A stretch of 64,000 nt of DNA from Harmonia axyridis (lineage: Eukaryota > Arthropoda > Insecta > Coleoptera > Coccinellidae). Under the pieces are notes generated by a model. It was not told the DNA's origin and ran no database searches. It saw nothing but the letters and a program-made list of their open reading frames with translations. Location: positions 20,896,501 through 20,960,500 of the forward strand of contig NC_059504.1 in assembly GCF_914767665.1 (NCBI RefSeq). Reading direction: 5' to 3'. A program made the translations under genes and the position numbers. Below, piece by piece: positions 12,001 to 22,560 of this stretch (positions within the stretch are counted from its first letter, which is position 1; each line of letters opens with the position of its first letter).

Positions 12001-12024
12001 GGCTCTCGCTCACGAGTGAGAGCC
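12001..12024. repeat. Dyad GGCTCTC...GAGAGCC in a GC-richer patch
   Basis: Seven-base arms with a ten-base centre that can pair in an alternative way (CTCAC/GTGAG). It sits in a patch (about 11950-12130) with unusual base composition that ends next to CAGTGGCGTACCCAG, a hAT-like terminus motif. It is probably transposon debris. Confidence 0.4.
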
Positions 12025-12170
12025 AGACCCGATAGATCGTAGTGCAAAGAGTGCTACAGCGCCTTCACACGAGGAGCCATGAGCCGTCACGTCTTCTGCA
12101 TATGGACCAGCGCCAGTGGCGTACCCAGACTTATGTCACTTAAATACACAAAATATTAGATATTCTAATA

Positions 12171-12330
12171 TACAGGGTGAGTCTTTGACTTGTACATATA
12201 TTTTAACCGAAGATTCCTGAGGTCAAAAGAAACACTTTTTTCCTTTATAGTTTTTTCCGATTCGGCCCGGTTACAAAGATACAGGCTGTTGAAAATCAAT
12301 AAAAAAATGTAATTTTCAGCTATATCTCGT
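12171..12330. repeat. Repeat fragment beginning TACAGGGTGAG
   Basis: It starts with the TACAGGGTG terminus shared by many elements here and continues into a segment containing ACAAAGATACAGGCTGTTG. That part resembles the CTGTATCTCGAAAACG region of the foldback at 26178-26782. I could not locate the far end. Confidence 0.4.
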
Positions 12331-12702
12331 AAATGGTTCTATTGAAGGAAATGATTTTTGGAATACAGCTTTTCCTTGATGTGATACATCTTCTCCGAAT
12401 ACAAGATTCCCTACACATATCTTTCAGTTTCTTCATTATGAACATTACATCACATAAAAATACCAGAAATTCGAAGAACCCCACTCTTAAAAGTAATTTG
12501 AACGTTCATTGAACAATATTTGGTTAATTTGAAAAATAAAAGTATTCTTCATATTTTCTCCTACAAAGCGCCGTTTTCGAGTAACATGATCTTAAAAAAA
12601 AAATATCTGTGAAATTCGAAAAATTCGGTACTTTGGCTGAATGTAACTCTGTTCTGTTGTGGAAAAAACCACAGAAACGAATATTTACTATAATGTCATG
12701 TC

Positions 12703-12903
12703 TCAGATTTTAGAATAACATAAACGAAAAAAAATTGGTGAATTGTTTCCAATGTCTTTTGATTTTACATACACTTCTTGAGATTGATTATTTTCAGCTG
12801 TAGAAGTGTCAATTGTTTTATTCAAACGAGAAAAACATGAAAATTCGTCTGCATTAATTTTACTCTTTTTGAAGAAGTTTTCCAAAGAAGTTTGCTCACT
12901 CAT
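12703..12903 (-). CDS. Small ORF with an N-terminal PIP-box-like motif, probable transposon fragment
   Basis: Starting at the ATG at 12903, the 66-residue frame begins MSEQTSLENFFKK. QTSLENFF fits the PCNA-interaction consensus Q-x-x-[ILM]-x-x-[FY]-[FY]. Short N-termini of this form are common in hAT/ZMYM-like and other DNA-transposon proteins. The rest is polar (Asn/Ser/Lys) and ends at a stop after SPIFFRLCYSKI, with no domain visible. There is no clear splice donor, so it is either a broken first exon or chance. I favour a transposon remnant. Confidence 0.3.
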   Translation of the reverse strand: MSEQTSLENFFKKSKINADEFSCFSRLNKTIDTSTAENNQSQEVYVKSKDIGNNSPIFFRLCYSKI

Positions 12904-13394
12904 AAATAAGATTTTGATTAGTTTTGAGATCATGCAACACACATTAAAAGTTGAACACAGGTTAAAATAGAGAAAATAATACAAAATTTCACATCATCCA
13001 CCTCAAACTAATCACCAGAATATACTTATCCTACTGACCTATCTTTGTGACTGACTGCTTCTGTTGAAGCAGTTTATGAAAAATTCAATATTTAAAAAAT
13101 GAGGTTCGGTTAAATGAAGTTATATTTGAAAATATATCTCTCTGGACCAAAATAGTTTGGGAACCCTTCTTCTAAATGCTATGGGAGCAGTGGTTCACGC
13201 ATGAGGAGCCCAAAATGCTCCCGGTAATCAGTCAGTATTGTCTAGTCAAGATGATAGATTCAGATGTGGAGAAACTCATTTTATCAACATTTTCGATAAT
13301 TTTAGTTTTGCTTTTGGTGCATCTTTAACACCGAAATTACAGAAACGGAATCGATGAAACCAAAATTGCGCGTGATTGGCTGTATCAATTTACA

Positions 13395-13462
13395 TTTTCA
13401 GCCGCTTGATGGCTTGCATTTTCGCCTTTATCGAAAAAAAAAAGTGAAATATAGCGTATTTT
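13395..13462. repeat. Dispersed repeat, related to 48595-48661 in inverse orientation
   Basis: Inverted, it reads AATACGCTATATTT, then TCGATAAAGGC, then GCGGCTGAAAA; the segment at 48595-48661 shows AATACGCTATATTTTAC, TCGATGAAGGC and GGCGGCTAAAA in the same order. Confidence 0.5.
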
Positions 13463-13919
13463 CTCTTTGCTAGTGACTCTTTGACTCATCAAAAACTCAT
13501 CACAAAACTGCCAGAAAAGTTTTTTTAGTACGAAATCTCATCTTTCTAACGCTATCTAGTGGAACCCGATCGGACAACGCAAAATACAGAAAACCAAAGA
13601 CACCAATTGGAAAATAATGGATTTCTTTTTGCTGAATAGGTGTAGCAAGAAGAATTTAATATTAGGTTATTAAATTCGATCTTCCTGTTTGACAAAGAAG
13701 TCAGGAACAATTTTGAATTCTTGATACCTATCTTTGTAGGGGGGTGTTTGGTCTGCAGCCCCAAAAACGTAATTTATTACTCTGAGATGTCAGTACATGG
13801 GTGTTCTTAATGAATTCAGCTATTTCTTATTATTATTGCTTAATCAACTGTTGAGGTATATACTATCCAAAGATAATTGGATTTTCCCTTTAGTGACCCT
13901 GAAATACTTAACTTCTATT

Positions 13920-13955
13920 ACAGCCGTCTTTGTAGATGACTCTAAAGACGGCTGT
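13920..13955. repeat. Perfect 12-bp hairpin
   Basis: The arms ACAGCCGTCTTT and AAAGACGGCTGT are separated by 12 bases. No neighbouring gene end or T-run suggests a function. Confidence 0.5.
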
Positions 13956-14255
13956 GCTTCTATTTAATTTTCTTGGATTAAACATGTACGAATTCATTAT
14001 TGGTTTCCAAGTGTTCAAGTAGGCATATGTCTACATAGCGGATGTGAAATAAATGAAAACAAGTGATACTTTTATATTTTAATAATACAATACCTATAGT
14101 ACATAGTACAAAATATAATTCATAGAGATATTCTACCTGAGACCACAATCACAAAAATGTTCAGAAGAATAAACTGTTTTCGAATATTCACAACAAATAT
14201 CATCAGAGTTTTTGAGCAAATATTACACAACGACACGCTTTGCTCCTCCTCCAAA

Positions 14256-17200
14256 TCACTTGCTGTTGTGGTCTGTACTTGATTCCGCGTGGAAGCCTTC
14301 TTCAGGATGAGCATCGTAGTTTACTATCTGAAGTTTACCATGCTTATCGTAATAACCGTAGTGGCCCTTAACTATACCTGATTTGTCTTTTTCCTCGAAT
14401 CTAAACATCCTGTTGTGCCTGGAAATTGAACATAATTCATTACAAGTTTCAACTGGGTTGATGAGTCATTTATTACAATATCCAGAAGGTACCTACATCT
14501 ACCTATTTCTTTTCGAATCAGGTAAGTAAGTACCTTCATGATGTTTTTGAGTCAAAGTAATAATTTTAAAATGGAACTATAGCTGCCTGTTTAAGGAAGA
14601 TACAATGTTTCAATGAGAAGAATCTGAAGAATGATAACTAATATCCAAAATTCTATTACTTGTACCAAGGCATATCAAGTATTGTTGAAGAATATAAATA
14701 ATGAAGGAAGTAATTTTAGCTAAAGCTCATAATATAATATGAAGTGGGTGGATCTATTGGCCTTCATTATGTGGTATCTATAGCCTTGTGTTTATCTAAT
14801 CGTTAAATTGTTACTTCATTGATGTTTGGTGTCTAATACATATATGTGCATAAAACACGGTTTGTTGATTTCTAATAATAATGTTATCTGTAGACCTGGA
14901 GATGTTAAAAATTTCAACATCTGAAACGATGCATTAAATATGTTATTGTTTAGTCATGGTTATTATAATGTTCGTCTAAGGTATTAATGTCAATGTCGTT
15001 CATTACAAGGAAAGTAGATTGGGACAATCAGTTCTGTATCAACCTGTGAAATGAATGAACATGGAATATGTTACAGGGTGGCCAAAAATCGATCAGCTCA
15101 ATGAATGGTAGAAGATTCATATTCCTAAAATGATCAAAATGTCGTTCATATAGGCTAGAAAACCAAACGCACCTTCCGTGGCAAAAACTATATCTTCAAG
15201 CCTTCTAAATCGAATCTATAGACCACCCTGTACAATAGGCTAGATGACAGTGTTGAAGAATCTAAAAGCTAATGGTACCTAGCTAATAGATACGTATGTT
15301 GAAACGATTCCATGAAATGACTGTTTCAATTTGAACAATGGAATTATTGAGTTTTTCAATAAAATGAAAGTTCAAAATGACCAACTACTCTATGTTCAAC
15401 TGTTTTACCTCCGCTATGGAGGTGGAGGGTGTATATGGCAGAGACTACCGAGTTGCCATACTGATGATTTCATCAGTGGACCTGGGGTGCAACACCGGAA
15501 TCTACCGAGATAGGGCGCATCAGCCTCGCCAAAATATTTTAAACGAATAGGGCTAGCCTAGAAGTCAAGGATAAAATCAATCTGACAATTTAGATTTGTT
15601 TTAAATCTTGTAGAAAAAGGTGGAAGTTCAGATATCATTATCATTTTTTGTCTATTTGTCTTGGTAGTTTTTAGTGACACTCAAGGTTAGAAAGACGAAT
15701 TGCCTTCTGATGACGAAGTGATTTGTATTTGTTAAGGAGAAATATTCTAATAAACCAATTAAGAAGTTGAACTTTTTTTTATAAATTGAATAGCTGCTTT
15801 TTGTCAAGTATCTAATAGTTTTATTGGTCTGTGGTATAAAATTCAAACCACTGTCTATGACGTACTCTTACCACGTGTTGCTTTGAAGTTTTGTTAGTAC
15901 TACTGCTGGCATTTTGATTGATTGCTGCATTTTTATATTGGTGTTCGCCGTTTATTCATGGTTTAGTACTAAAAAACCAAAACCAAATATATTTTGTAGA
16001 CTTGCAATGAAAAGTTATCAAAATGGTTATAGTTTACTTCTCCTTTATATCATAAGCATATTATTATGTCATGATACCTATGATAAGCTAGATTTAAAAT
16101 TGATAGAAAAATGTTCCATAATTTTCCTTAAAATTTGAGTTTATTGCCGTAATAAGTTGTTTCAGTATTCCTACATTACAGAGGAGGGGATTTCAAAATC
16201 TGTCATCTAGCCTATTCAAGAAAAAATGGAGATGCTAATAGCGTTACCCTTTGCCAGTGTCATAACCCCATTTGTAAGTGTGAGGTCCATCATGTCCAAC
16301 AACGTGAAACGTTAGTCTGTCTCTTGTACTGTCATGGTGTGGTATACCCATTGAGGAAATCAATTGTTCGTTGAGTCCCGTAGAATATCCATCTTCAGAA
16401 GCCGATGGAACTGTGTCGTCTTCGTTGTAGTCATTGTAGCCAGTCTCAGCTTGAACGGAGTCGTCTTTATGATTCGAAAATGCCTTGATGGTGAACGAAA
16501 TGATGTACCAGGTGAACGATAATGTTAGAAATGGGTGAATTGGATTTAGTTAAATAATACCGGAACACCCATAGGGTCGGTGCGAGAAGCATAGAATACG
16601 TGGTGTCTATACTTCCTTACTAAAGTTCATTAACATTTTCATTCCAAATCCGTGCCTGGAAATGTTATATAGGTGACTTTTTCACTCTGTGAGCAGTGGT
16701 GCTGCAGGAATAATTTTTTCCATATCTGTCAAGTGAACGATGATGATATCGGAAAGACATTTCAACAAGTTTTTTTTTACAAATTGAGTATTGACGAATT
16801 AATTCAAAGTTCGATAGGCCAGAAAGCTCCATTAAGTTCAACTAAAAGTTTGGTATAAATATGATCATAGAGCAGTATCAGCTGACGTCACAGAACAGCT
16901 TCTAGAGGGACCTCCAACGCTTTACATAACTGGAATAGGCCTCTCTTACCTCAAATCAGTGTTACCTGCCCCATTTGCTAAGCATATGTTTTATTTGTTG
17001 TTGAATGTACCTCCAGCATCTTTATATCATAAAGTCCTGATACTAGTCCCTTACAACTAACTTCTTTTCCTTTTCATTTAAATTCGATCATAGTTTATCC
17101 ATTAATAAAAACGGTACTTCTGTATAGTTCCCTGATTCCGAGATCTAACAGCAAAAAATGAAATAGCCATCTACTCCCTTATTTTCTAATAGCTTCAGGC

Positions 17201-18283
17201 ACATATTTCGGATGAAAATATGTCAACGACTACGTATTCTATGCATCTTGGGTCGGTAACTAAGAGAATATATATATTCGCATGACAGAACTCGAGCGGG
17301 AATCGAACCCGCAACCTCCGAATCGCTAGTCCAGTGCTCTCACCAATGAGCTACCAAGGAAGCAGAAATTTTCAACCGCATACAAGAAACCCATGAAAGA
17401 TGAATAGAATCGTGATGATCATCGATAGTGAATTAGTTCCCTTTCAACATTAACTTAATTCCTACTAACATTTGATTCTGGGAGAAAGGTTTCCTCGTAA
17501 GCGGTTGAAACTTTCAACTTCCTCGGTTGCTCATTGGTGAGAGCGCTGGACTAGCGATTCGGAGGTTGCGGGTTCGATTCCCGCTCGAAGAAGTACTTTT
17601 TCCGGAATTAAAAATTATCTGTCATGCCAATATATATGTTCGGTAATTCTTACTTGCGTCCGAGCCAAAAATTCATTCATCAGACACTTCATAGAGAGGT
17701 TGAATATAACCGACCCAACATCTTGGCTTCTTATTCTTACCTTCAACTGATCCAACTCCTTCTGGTTCTCCAGCTTGGCCAAATTGTCGAACTTCTTGTC
17801 CAAATCCTTCTGTTTGTACACCAGTTCCCTTTCTTCGATTGGCACAAGCTCAATTTCTATTTTGGGCTGAGAAGAGAGCGCCTTGTCTTTGGTGTGGATC
17901 TCCTTGTTGAACTTCTTGGGGAACTTGTGGGTCGGGGTGTCCAACTTCGTTAAGGAGGCTGGAAGCTCGTAGAAGAAGATTGGGTTGTTCTCTGGGTTCC
18001 AGAGAGACTCGGATGGCGCCGTTAGATGTGTAGAGGGTGCTGGTACCTCCAAGAAGGAAACTGGGGAGTTTTCTTGAGGTGGTCTTAGTTCATCGCTGGG
18101 TTCTGGGACGTTGAATGGGATGGACTGCACGACTCTGGGAAGCTCTTGATTTGTAGAGGCCGCTGCGTATGCATCTTCTTCTTGTTGTAGGTAGCCGGGG
18201 TAGATACGAGGTTGTAGTTGAATGTCCTCTGCGCTCCTGATGCTCCTAGCTGTGGCTAGAGAGGAAATGCACACCACCAAAAC
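14256..18283 (-). CDS. Cuticle protein with Rebers-Riddiford chitin-binding domain (5' incomplete)
   Basis: The product is a secreted structural protein of the exoskeleton. Three exons are supported: 18283-17741 (181 codons), 16483-16248 and 14418-14256, joining in phases 0 and 2 to give 313 residues. The first exon seen starts VLVVCISSLATARS, the end of a signal peptide, so a short first coding exon with the ATG lies upstream and was not found. A Pro/Glu-rich segment follows, then a Lys/Glu-rich stretch. The chitin-binding region is built across the last two exons: GPHTYKWGYDTGKG, FRFEEKDKSGIVKGHYGYYD, KLQIVNYDA and EEGFHAES. It fits G-x8-G-x6-Y-x-A followed by E-x-G-F, with one extra residue before the glutamate. 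A one-exon signal sequence, long introns and short exons are usual for CPR genes. RR-1 versus RR-2 was not decided. Confidence 0.85.
15072..15232. mobile_element. Short inverted-terminal element in a cuticle-gene intron
   Basis: 161 bases bounded by TACAGGGTGG and CCACCCTGTA. The flanking bases are not a clean TA duplication. It is non-coding and lies within the last intron of the cuticle gene. Confidence 0.55.
15380..15545. other. GC-richer intronic patch with a 16-base near-palindrome
   Basis: Unlike its AT-rich surroundings, this patch has high GC and includes CTGATGATTTCATCAG at about 15461-15476. Neither strand has a long convincing frame. It may be a fragment of an unrecognised short interspersed element; no Pol III box pair is visible. 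Confidence 0.4.
17289..17360 (-). tRNA. tRNA-like sequence, anticodon position AGC (Ala), degenerate acceptor stem
   Basis: On the minus strand, box A-like TAGCTCATTGG and box B GGTTCGATTCC are both present. The anticodon loop reads CTAGCGA, placing AGC at 34-36, and the T arm is a perfect GCGGG/CCCGC. The acceptor stem pairs poorly at its outer positions and no T-run follows. It is probably a pseudogene or tRNA-derived repeat. It lies in the cuticle-gene intron and is the inverse partner of the unit at 17520-17592. Confidence 0.55.
17520..17592 (+). tRNA. tRNA-like gene, anticodon position AGC (Ala)
   Basis: It keeps the same arms as its inverse partner but with a better acceptor stem: six of seven positions pair, counting one G-T. 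The D arm is TGCTC...GAGCG, the loop CTAGCGA gives AGC, the variable loop is five bases and the T arm is perfect. A T5 run at 17597-17601 follows immediately, as expected for Pol III termination, so this copy could be transcribed. No intron is seen. The alternative is the head of a tRNA-derived SINE. Confidence 0.6.
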
Positions 18284-18967
18284 CTGTAAAAGGGTTTGAG
18301 GTTTAAGTTAAACATCTGGCAAATATTATGTGAAATAAAATGAATCGAATAAAGTGAACTCATTGGATTTTCATGCTTCTGAACATCATGAGATTTATCA
18401 ACTCATATTATGATGATCAATGTTAACGATATAGTTTCAAGGAGTAAAACAGATATATTTGATCTGCAATGGAACATGACAACTTTGTTGAAAAAAGCTA
18501 AGAAATACTATCCGAAAAGCTGTATCGACAGAACAACACTACCAAGCAAGCAGAGGTCACCTGGATATACAGATGTTCAGCAGGCAGATACATGATTACC
18601 TTTACCAGCAGTCAAGCAAGTTCATCGAAACTAGCCTTTGACATGTAGACAGTCTCCGAAAATGCCTTAAAGACTACAAAGATACTTCAAAAGATCTACC
18701 AAATATTTTATGAAGCTGACGAATTTACACTACTACAATTGAATAAAGAATAAATCTCATACAATCACCAAAAAAAAATCATGAAGAGAAGGAAAGAAGC
18801 CTTCATGATCAGGATCATGTTGACATTACACGGTTAAACTATTGGCATACATTAGTTAAAATGTTTTAGGGAACTTGCTTTTTTATAGGACTGCTTTCTG
18901 AAAATGATCCGAGGAATCTGTCATTTTCATTTTTACCTCCAATTTAGGCACATCCTATATATTAACT
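18284..18967. other. Upstream region of the cuticle gene
   Basis: It should contain the promoter and perhaps the short first coding exon of the cuticle gene. A minus-strand ATG followed by ...CTGTATATCCAG and GTGACC (about 18594-18562) would join in phase 0, but the peptide is a poor signal start, so I do not assign it. Confidence 0.3.
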
Positions 18968-19566
18968 GGGTGACCCAAATTCGTTGTCTAGTGAAGGGAT
19001 CTCAGAAACCCTTTAAGCTATCAGCTAGAATAAATGAATGGGACATTTTCGGGCTCGAATTTTAAGAGAATTAATTTGGTGGCTACCAAGGTCTCCTGAT
19101 TTAACATCGTTAGATTGTTTTCTTTGGTTGGTCCAATTATCAATTTAAAATTGTTGAAAGGTCGAAAAAATCTAACGGTATTAAATCAAGAGACCTTGGT
19201 TCACATATTATAATAGACAGGCATTTAGCTAATTTGCCATATGAAACTGAAACTTTTGATGATTTTTATAGTTTGATGAGAAATTTATATATCATGTTAT
19301 ATATTTTTGAAAAGGGAAAATTAAGGATTTCATTAGTTATAGAAATTTGTAGGTATGGTTTACATTTAAAAAAACACAAGTTTGTATTATAACTTCAAAC
19401 TAATTACAATAAAAGAAATTCCTTGACACCAAGGGATTCTACGGAAAAAAGTTGTTATAGCTAGAAAACAGTTGAATTTATGATGTTGTGGTTTTCACCA
19501 AATGAATTATCTCAAAAATGAGCCCGAAAATGTGCTCTCTCACTAGACAACGAATTTGGAATACCC
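18968..19566. mobile_element. Nested foldback element with a transposase fragment
   Basis: The outer inverted ends are CCCAAATTCGTTGTCTAGTG (left) and its near-inverse near 19540-19560, with a matching CATTTTCGGGCTC/GAGCCCGAAAATG pair further in. An inner inverted pair shares ACCAAGGTCTC...GATTTAA at about 19086-19105 and 19180-19200. At 19077-19133 the plus strand reads LPRSPDLTSLDCFLW, resembling the SPDL-containing end of a Tc1/mariner-superfamily transposase. The element is otherwise non-coding. Confidence 0.6.
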
Positions 19567-20335
19567 GAAACTTGTGATCAGTTTTCCGATGAAGATCTCT
19601 AATCTTTTGTTCTTTTCCAACAAATCTAGTTCTTTCTTCAAATTATGTTAGATGAATAAAAAAAAAAAGAGATATCACTTAAAATTTTGTTCAAAATTAT
19701 CAACTTATCGGTAAAAACAATCTTGACAATAAGGATTTTCTGTATGAACAATTCCCAGTATTTTCTTGACAGAATATTTGTATAACTAATCTACTTTGGT
19801 CTCAGATACAAAATACATAATGTCGAAATATCCTCAAGAACACCGATTTCAAGATTTACAACCGCACAGAGCGTAAAAAAACATCCTTGGACCAGAATCT
19901 GTTCGGCACATCTTCGGCGAGATGTTCAAGATATGCGCCCATAAAGATGCAATAAATTGTTGCTCAATCGGAATCAACATTCTGCTCCTGTGCTGACCCT
20001 GAAAATCCAGGTGTGGAATTGTCACGAACAATAAATCTAACGTTTAATGTTTCTAAAAGTAAACATTCTTCATATAGGGGCACAAGGCGAACTTGATACC
20101 ATTGTGTTGGAGACAATACGTCAAAGAAACCTGCTTAATTCACGCTGGTATCGCTATTTTTTTTTAATATGCAATTATCGTAGTGGTGTGAGATAATTTC
20201 TGTTCAAGAACGATCTGTCGTTTATCTACACGTTAGACCTTGCGAATAATTTTAGATAAATTTATTAAGAAACTGCACAGTGTACTTCTACAGGGTGTTA
20301 CCAAGTTTTAAGAGGTGAAATTTTTGTTGCAGGTA
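19567..20335. other. Intergenic, no gene seen
   Basis: AT-rich sequence with a TACAGGGTG repeat end at about 20289. The 60-codon frame near 19849-20031 shows no recognisable domain. Confidence 0.4.
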
Positions 20336-21072
20336 TTAGACCAATTGAAAAGTCTCCGGTCTGATGCACAGATGGCGGTGCTAGTATTATATCCATATGA
20401 TTTTCAGTTAGTACTAACCTTCAAACGATACGTGTCAAAATTTGACAGCAGTCCGACGATAAGTTTATGAGATATTGATTTCTGAATGTTGCTACTTTTG
20501 TTATTTGAAAAAGATGGAAAAAAAATTTTCGTGTGCTGGTAAAATATTGCTTCTTGAAAGAAAAAAATACAGGTGAAGCAAAATCTTGGCTTGATGAAGA
20601 GTTTCCGGGGTCTGCACCAGGAAAATCAACAATCGGTTATTGGATCGTTTAAAGGATGAAATCGTTAAAAAACGGCCCCATTTGAAGAAAAAAAGGTGCT
20701 TTTCATCAAGACAATGCGCCGTGTCACAAATCAATGAAAACAATGGCAAAATTGGATGAATTGGGCTTCGAATTGCTTCTGCATCCACCGAATTCGCCAG
20801 ATCTGGCCCCTAGCGACTTTTTCCTGTTCTCAGACCTCAAAAAATGCTCGCTGGAAAGAAATTTAGCGCCAATGAAGAAGTAATCGCCGGAACTGAGGCC
20901 TATTCTGAAGCGAAAGACAAATCGTACTACAAAAATGGTATCGAAAAATTGGAAGATCGCTATAATCCACTGTATCGCCCTCGAAGGCAACTATGTTGAA
21001 TAATAAAATCGAATTTTGCCACAAAAAAATGTGTTTTACTAGGGTAGACCGGGGACTTTTCAATTGGACTGT
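20336..21072 (+). mobile_element. Mariner copy 1 (lineage A), internally deleted
   Basis: Terminal inverted repeats begin TTAGACCAATTGAAAAGTC and end with the inverse, flanked by TA (20334-20335 and 21073-21074). The start of the transposase joins near 20630 directly to ...LLDRLKDEIVKK, so the central part with the first catalytic aspartate (MDE motif) is missing. The second (HQDNAPCH) and third (SPDLAPSDFF) motifs remain. Frameshifts in A-runs are present. It cannot encode an active enzyme. Confidence 0.85.
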
Positions 21073-21084
21073 TATGATATAGTA

Positions 21085-22018
21085 TAGGGGATACTGGGGA
21101 GGGTTGATCCAAGGGGAGGTTTGATACATGTTCAAATTTCTCGCCTCGGTCCTTCAAGGAAAGCATAATCACGAGCAGTGCCTCTATGAGTGTGGAAATA
21201 GTGTCTGTTGAAATCTGGAAATGATCGCGTCACGAGCAAGAGTTTTAAGCTTTAAGTGTGTTATACATATTCGATGTAAGAATTTGCATAACAAATGTAA
21301 GGCTTAAGGCTTTATCTCTTTATCAAAAAAAAAAATATCGAAATTCATTACTTTATTTTTGATGCGCATTTCATTTAGAACATAGACGCCAGTAGTACAG
21401 ATCTTCAATCGAATATCATAATATGTTCACGTCTTATATTTTCTAAATTTGTCTTCTAGGGAGGTTTGATACAGTAAATCTCACCTCAAAAGAAAAGTTT
21501 TAAACAAAAATGCAAAAATAAAAAGAGAGTGTTTGATGACTTGGATCCTGAGGACGGAAATGAAAAAGATCAATTTTCCGATGAACGCAGAAAATGATGA
21601 ATTGCAGTAGATGCAAGCTGGATCCTCATCTTCATCAGAAAATGGAGTGCCAATCAGCCTGTGCAAGTGTCAGTAGGTAAATAAAAATGTTTACTTGCAA
21701 TTTATGTAGGAATAAGGTAGTGTTATAATAATAAAAGATTGATTTCTTATTATTGCTTGTACTTTTTATATTATTGTATCGATCCTCCCTTTTAGTTTAT
21801 TAAGACCATGTATAGGGAGGTTTGAGACACTTTGCACCAACAATTTCAAAAACTCATAATCAAGGTTTAAATTTCCATTTTCAGTTACTGAATATTGCTA
21901 AACATTTAAGCGAAGTCCTCAAATTTCGCTCTGATATTAATGGATTGGTAAATGTTAAACACAAATTTTTTATTAACAATTTTGTAAAAAATGTATCAAC
22001 CCTCTTCAGTCTCCTCTA
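21085..22018. mobile_element. Non-autonomous DNA element with GGGTTGAT-type inverted ends
   Basis: The left end TAGGGGATACTGGGGAGGG is matched by the inverse of the right end (TAGAGGAGACTGAAGAGGG), followed in both by TTGAT. Internally, GGGAGGTTTGATACA-like words recur near 21113, 21459 and 21815, as subterminal repeats do. It abuts mariner copy 1 about 12 bases to its left. The ends suggest a Tc1/pogo-type element, which is an inference; no transposase is seen. Confidence 0.55.
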
Positions 22019-22059
22019 CTAATGAAATAAAACAGTCACGAATCATTGGATTTATAAGA

Positions 22060-22560
22060 CATATTTTGTGTTTTCGACCGATTTCCGATTAGAAATGCAT
22101 TCGCAGTCGGAAGATCTGATCTGTGACATTTACAACGGCGCCTATTCCCTCAACTTTCATTACCCGACCCATTTCTTATTTTCCGCCTTATTGCAGGCAT
22201 ATACGCACGGTGGTAAATTTCACCGATCAACAATCTGCATCGACACCCACGCACGTTCTGCAACAATCGCTCATCGTAGGTGAAACAATGGACGTCATTT
22301 CGTATTGTTTGGAAACAGAGTCGATTATTCTGGAGAAAAAAAAACCGGTTGCGCAATAAGATCATCTCGGTGGAATCTAATGAGTATATCGTGATCGACG
22401 TTGCGCGGCAAATTGGTTTCGTTTTCTTTCGTCGTTTTTAGGTACCTCGTGTTCGAGGTCGTTCAAGTTCAATGCCGAACGCGGTCTTAAAAACGTTTCC
22501 ACGGGAAATCCCAGATTTGATTGTTTTCGATTTTTAACTACTAGTTTAGGGACCGTTTAC
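22060..22560. other. CpG-richer segment of unknown nature
   Basis: The base composition differs from the flanks, with many CG dinucleotides and a 78-codon plus frame ending at 22359 that includes VNFTDQQSASTPTHVLQQSL. I recognise no domain. Part of it (from about 22455) is an arm of the inverted repeat with 23340-23450. Confidence 0.4.

Larger units (their letters stand above)
11755..14255. other. Repeat-rich intergenic region between Dera and the cuticle gene
   Basis: No host gene is supported here. I can see a GC-richer patch with dyads at 11950-12130, a repeat end at 12171, a small transposon-like open frame at 12703-12903, a dispersed repeat at 13395-13462 and a short perfect hairpin at 13920-13955. 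Confidence 0.5.
17262..17640. repeat. Inverted duplication carrying the two tRNA-like units
   Basis: Homology extends past the tRNA-like bodies. Upstream, both have GCGGTTGAAA a short distance before the acceptor stem. Downstream, both have CTGTCATGC followed by AATATATAT, the right copy having about 29 extra bases in between. This shows a duplicated and inverted block rather than two independent tRNA genes. Confidence 0.55.

Noticed and set aside
15461..15476. CTGATGA word as a hammerhead ribozyme core
   Set aside because: No GAAA box or cleavage triplet with supporting stems is found in the right order on either strand; the word is part of a simple palindrome.
18798..18840. Minus-strand MKASFLLF-type start as the missing first exon of the cuticle gene
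   Set aside because: Its possible donor is in phase 2, which would create a stop when joined to the exon at 18283.
20501..21172. Overlapping minus-strand ORFs of 70-95 codons
   Set aside because: They are antisense shadows of mariner copy 1.
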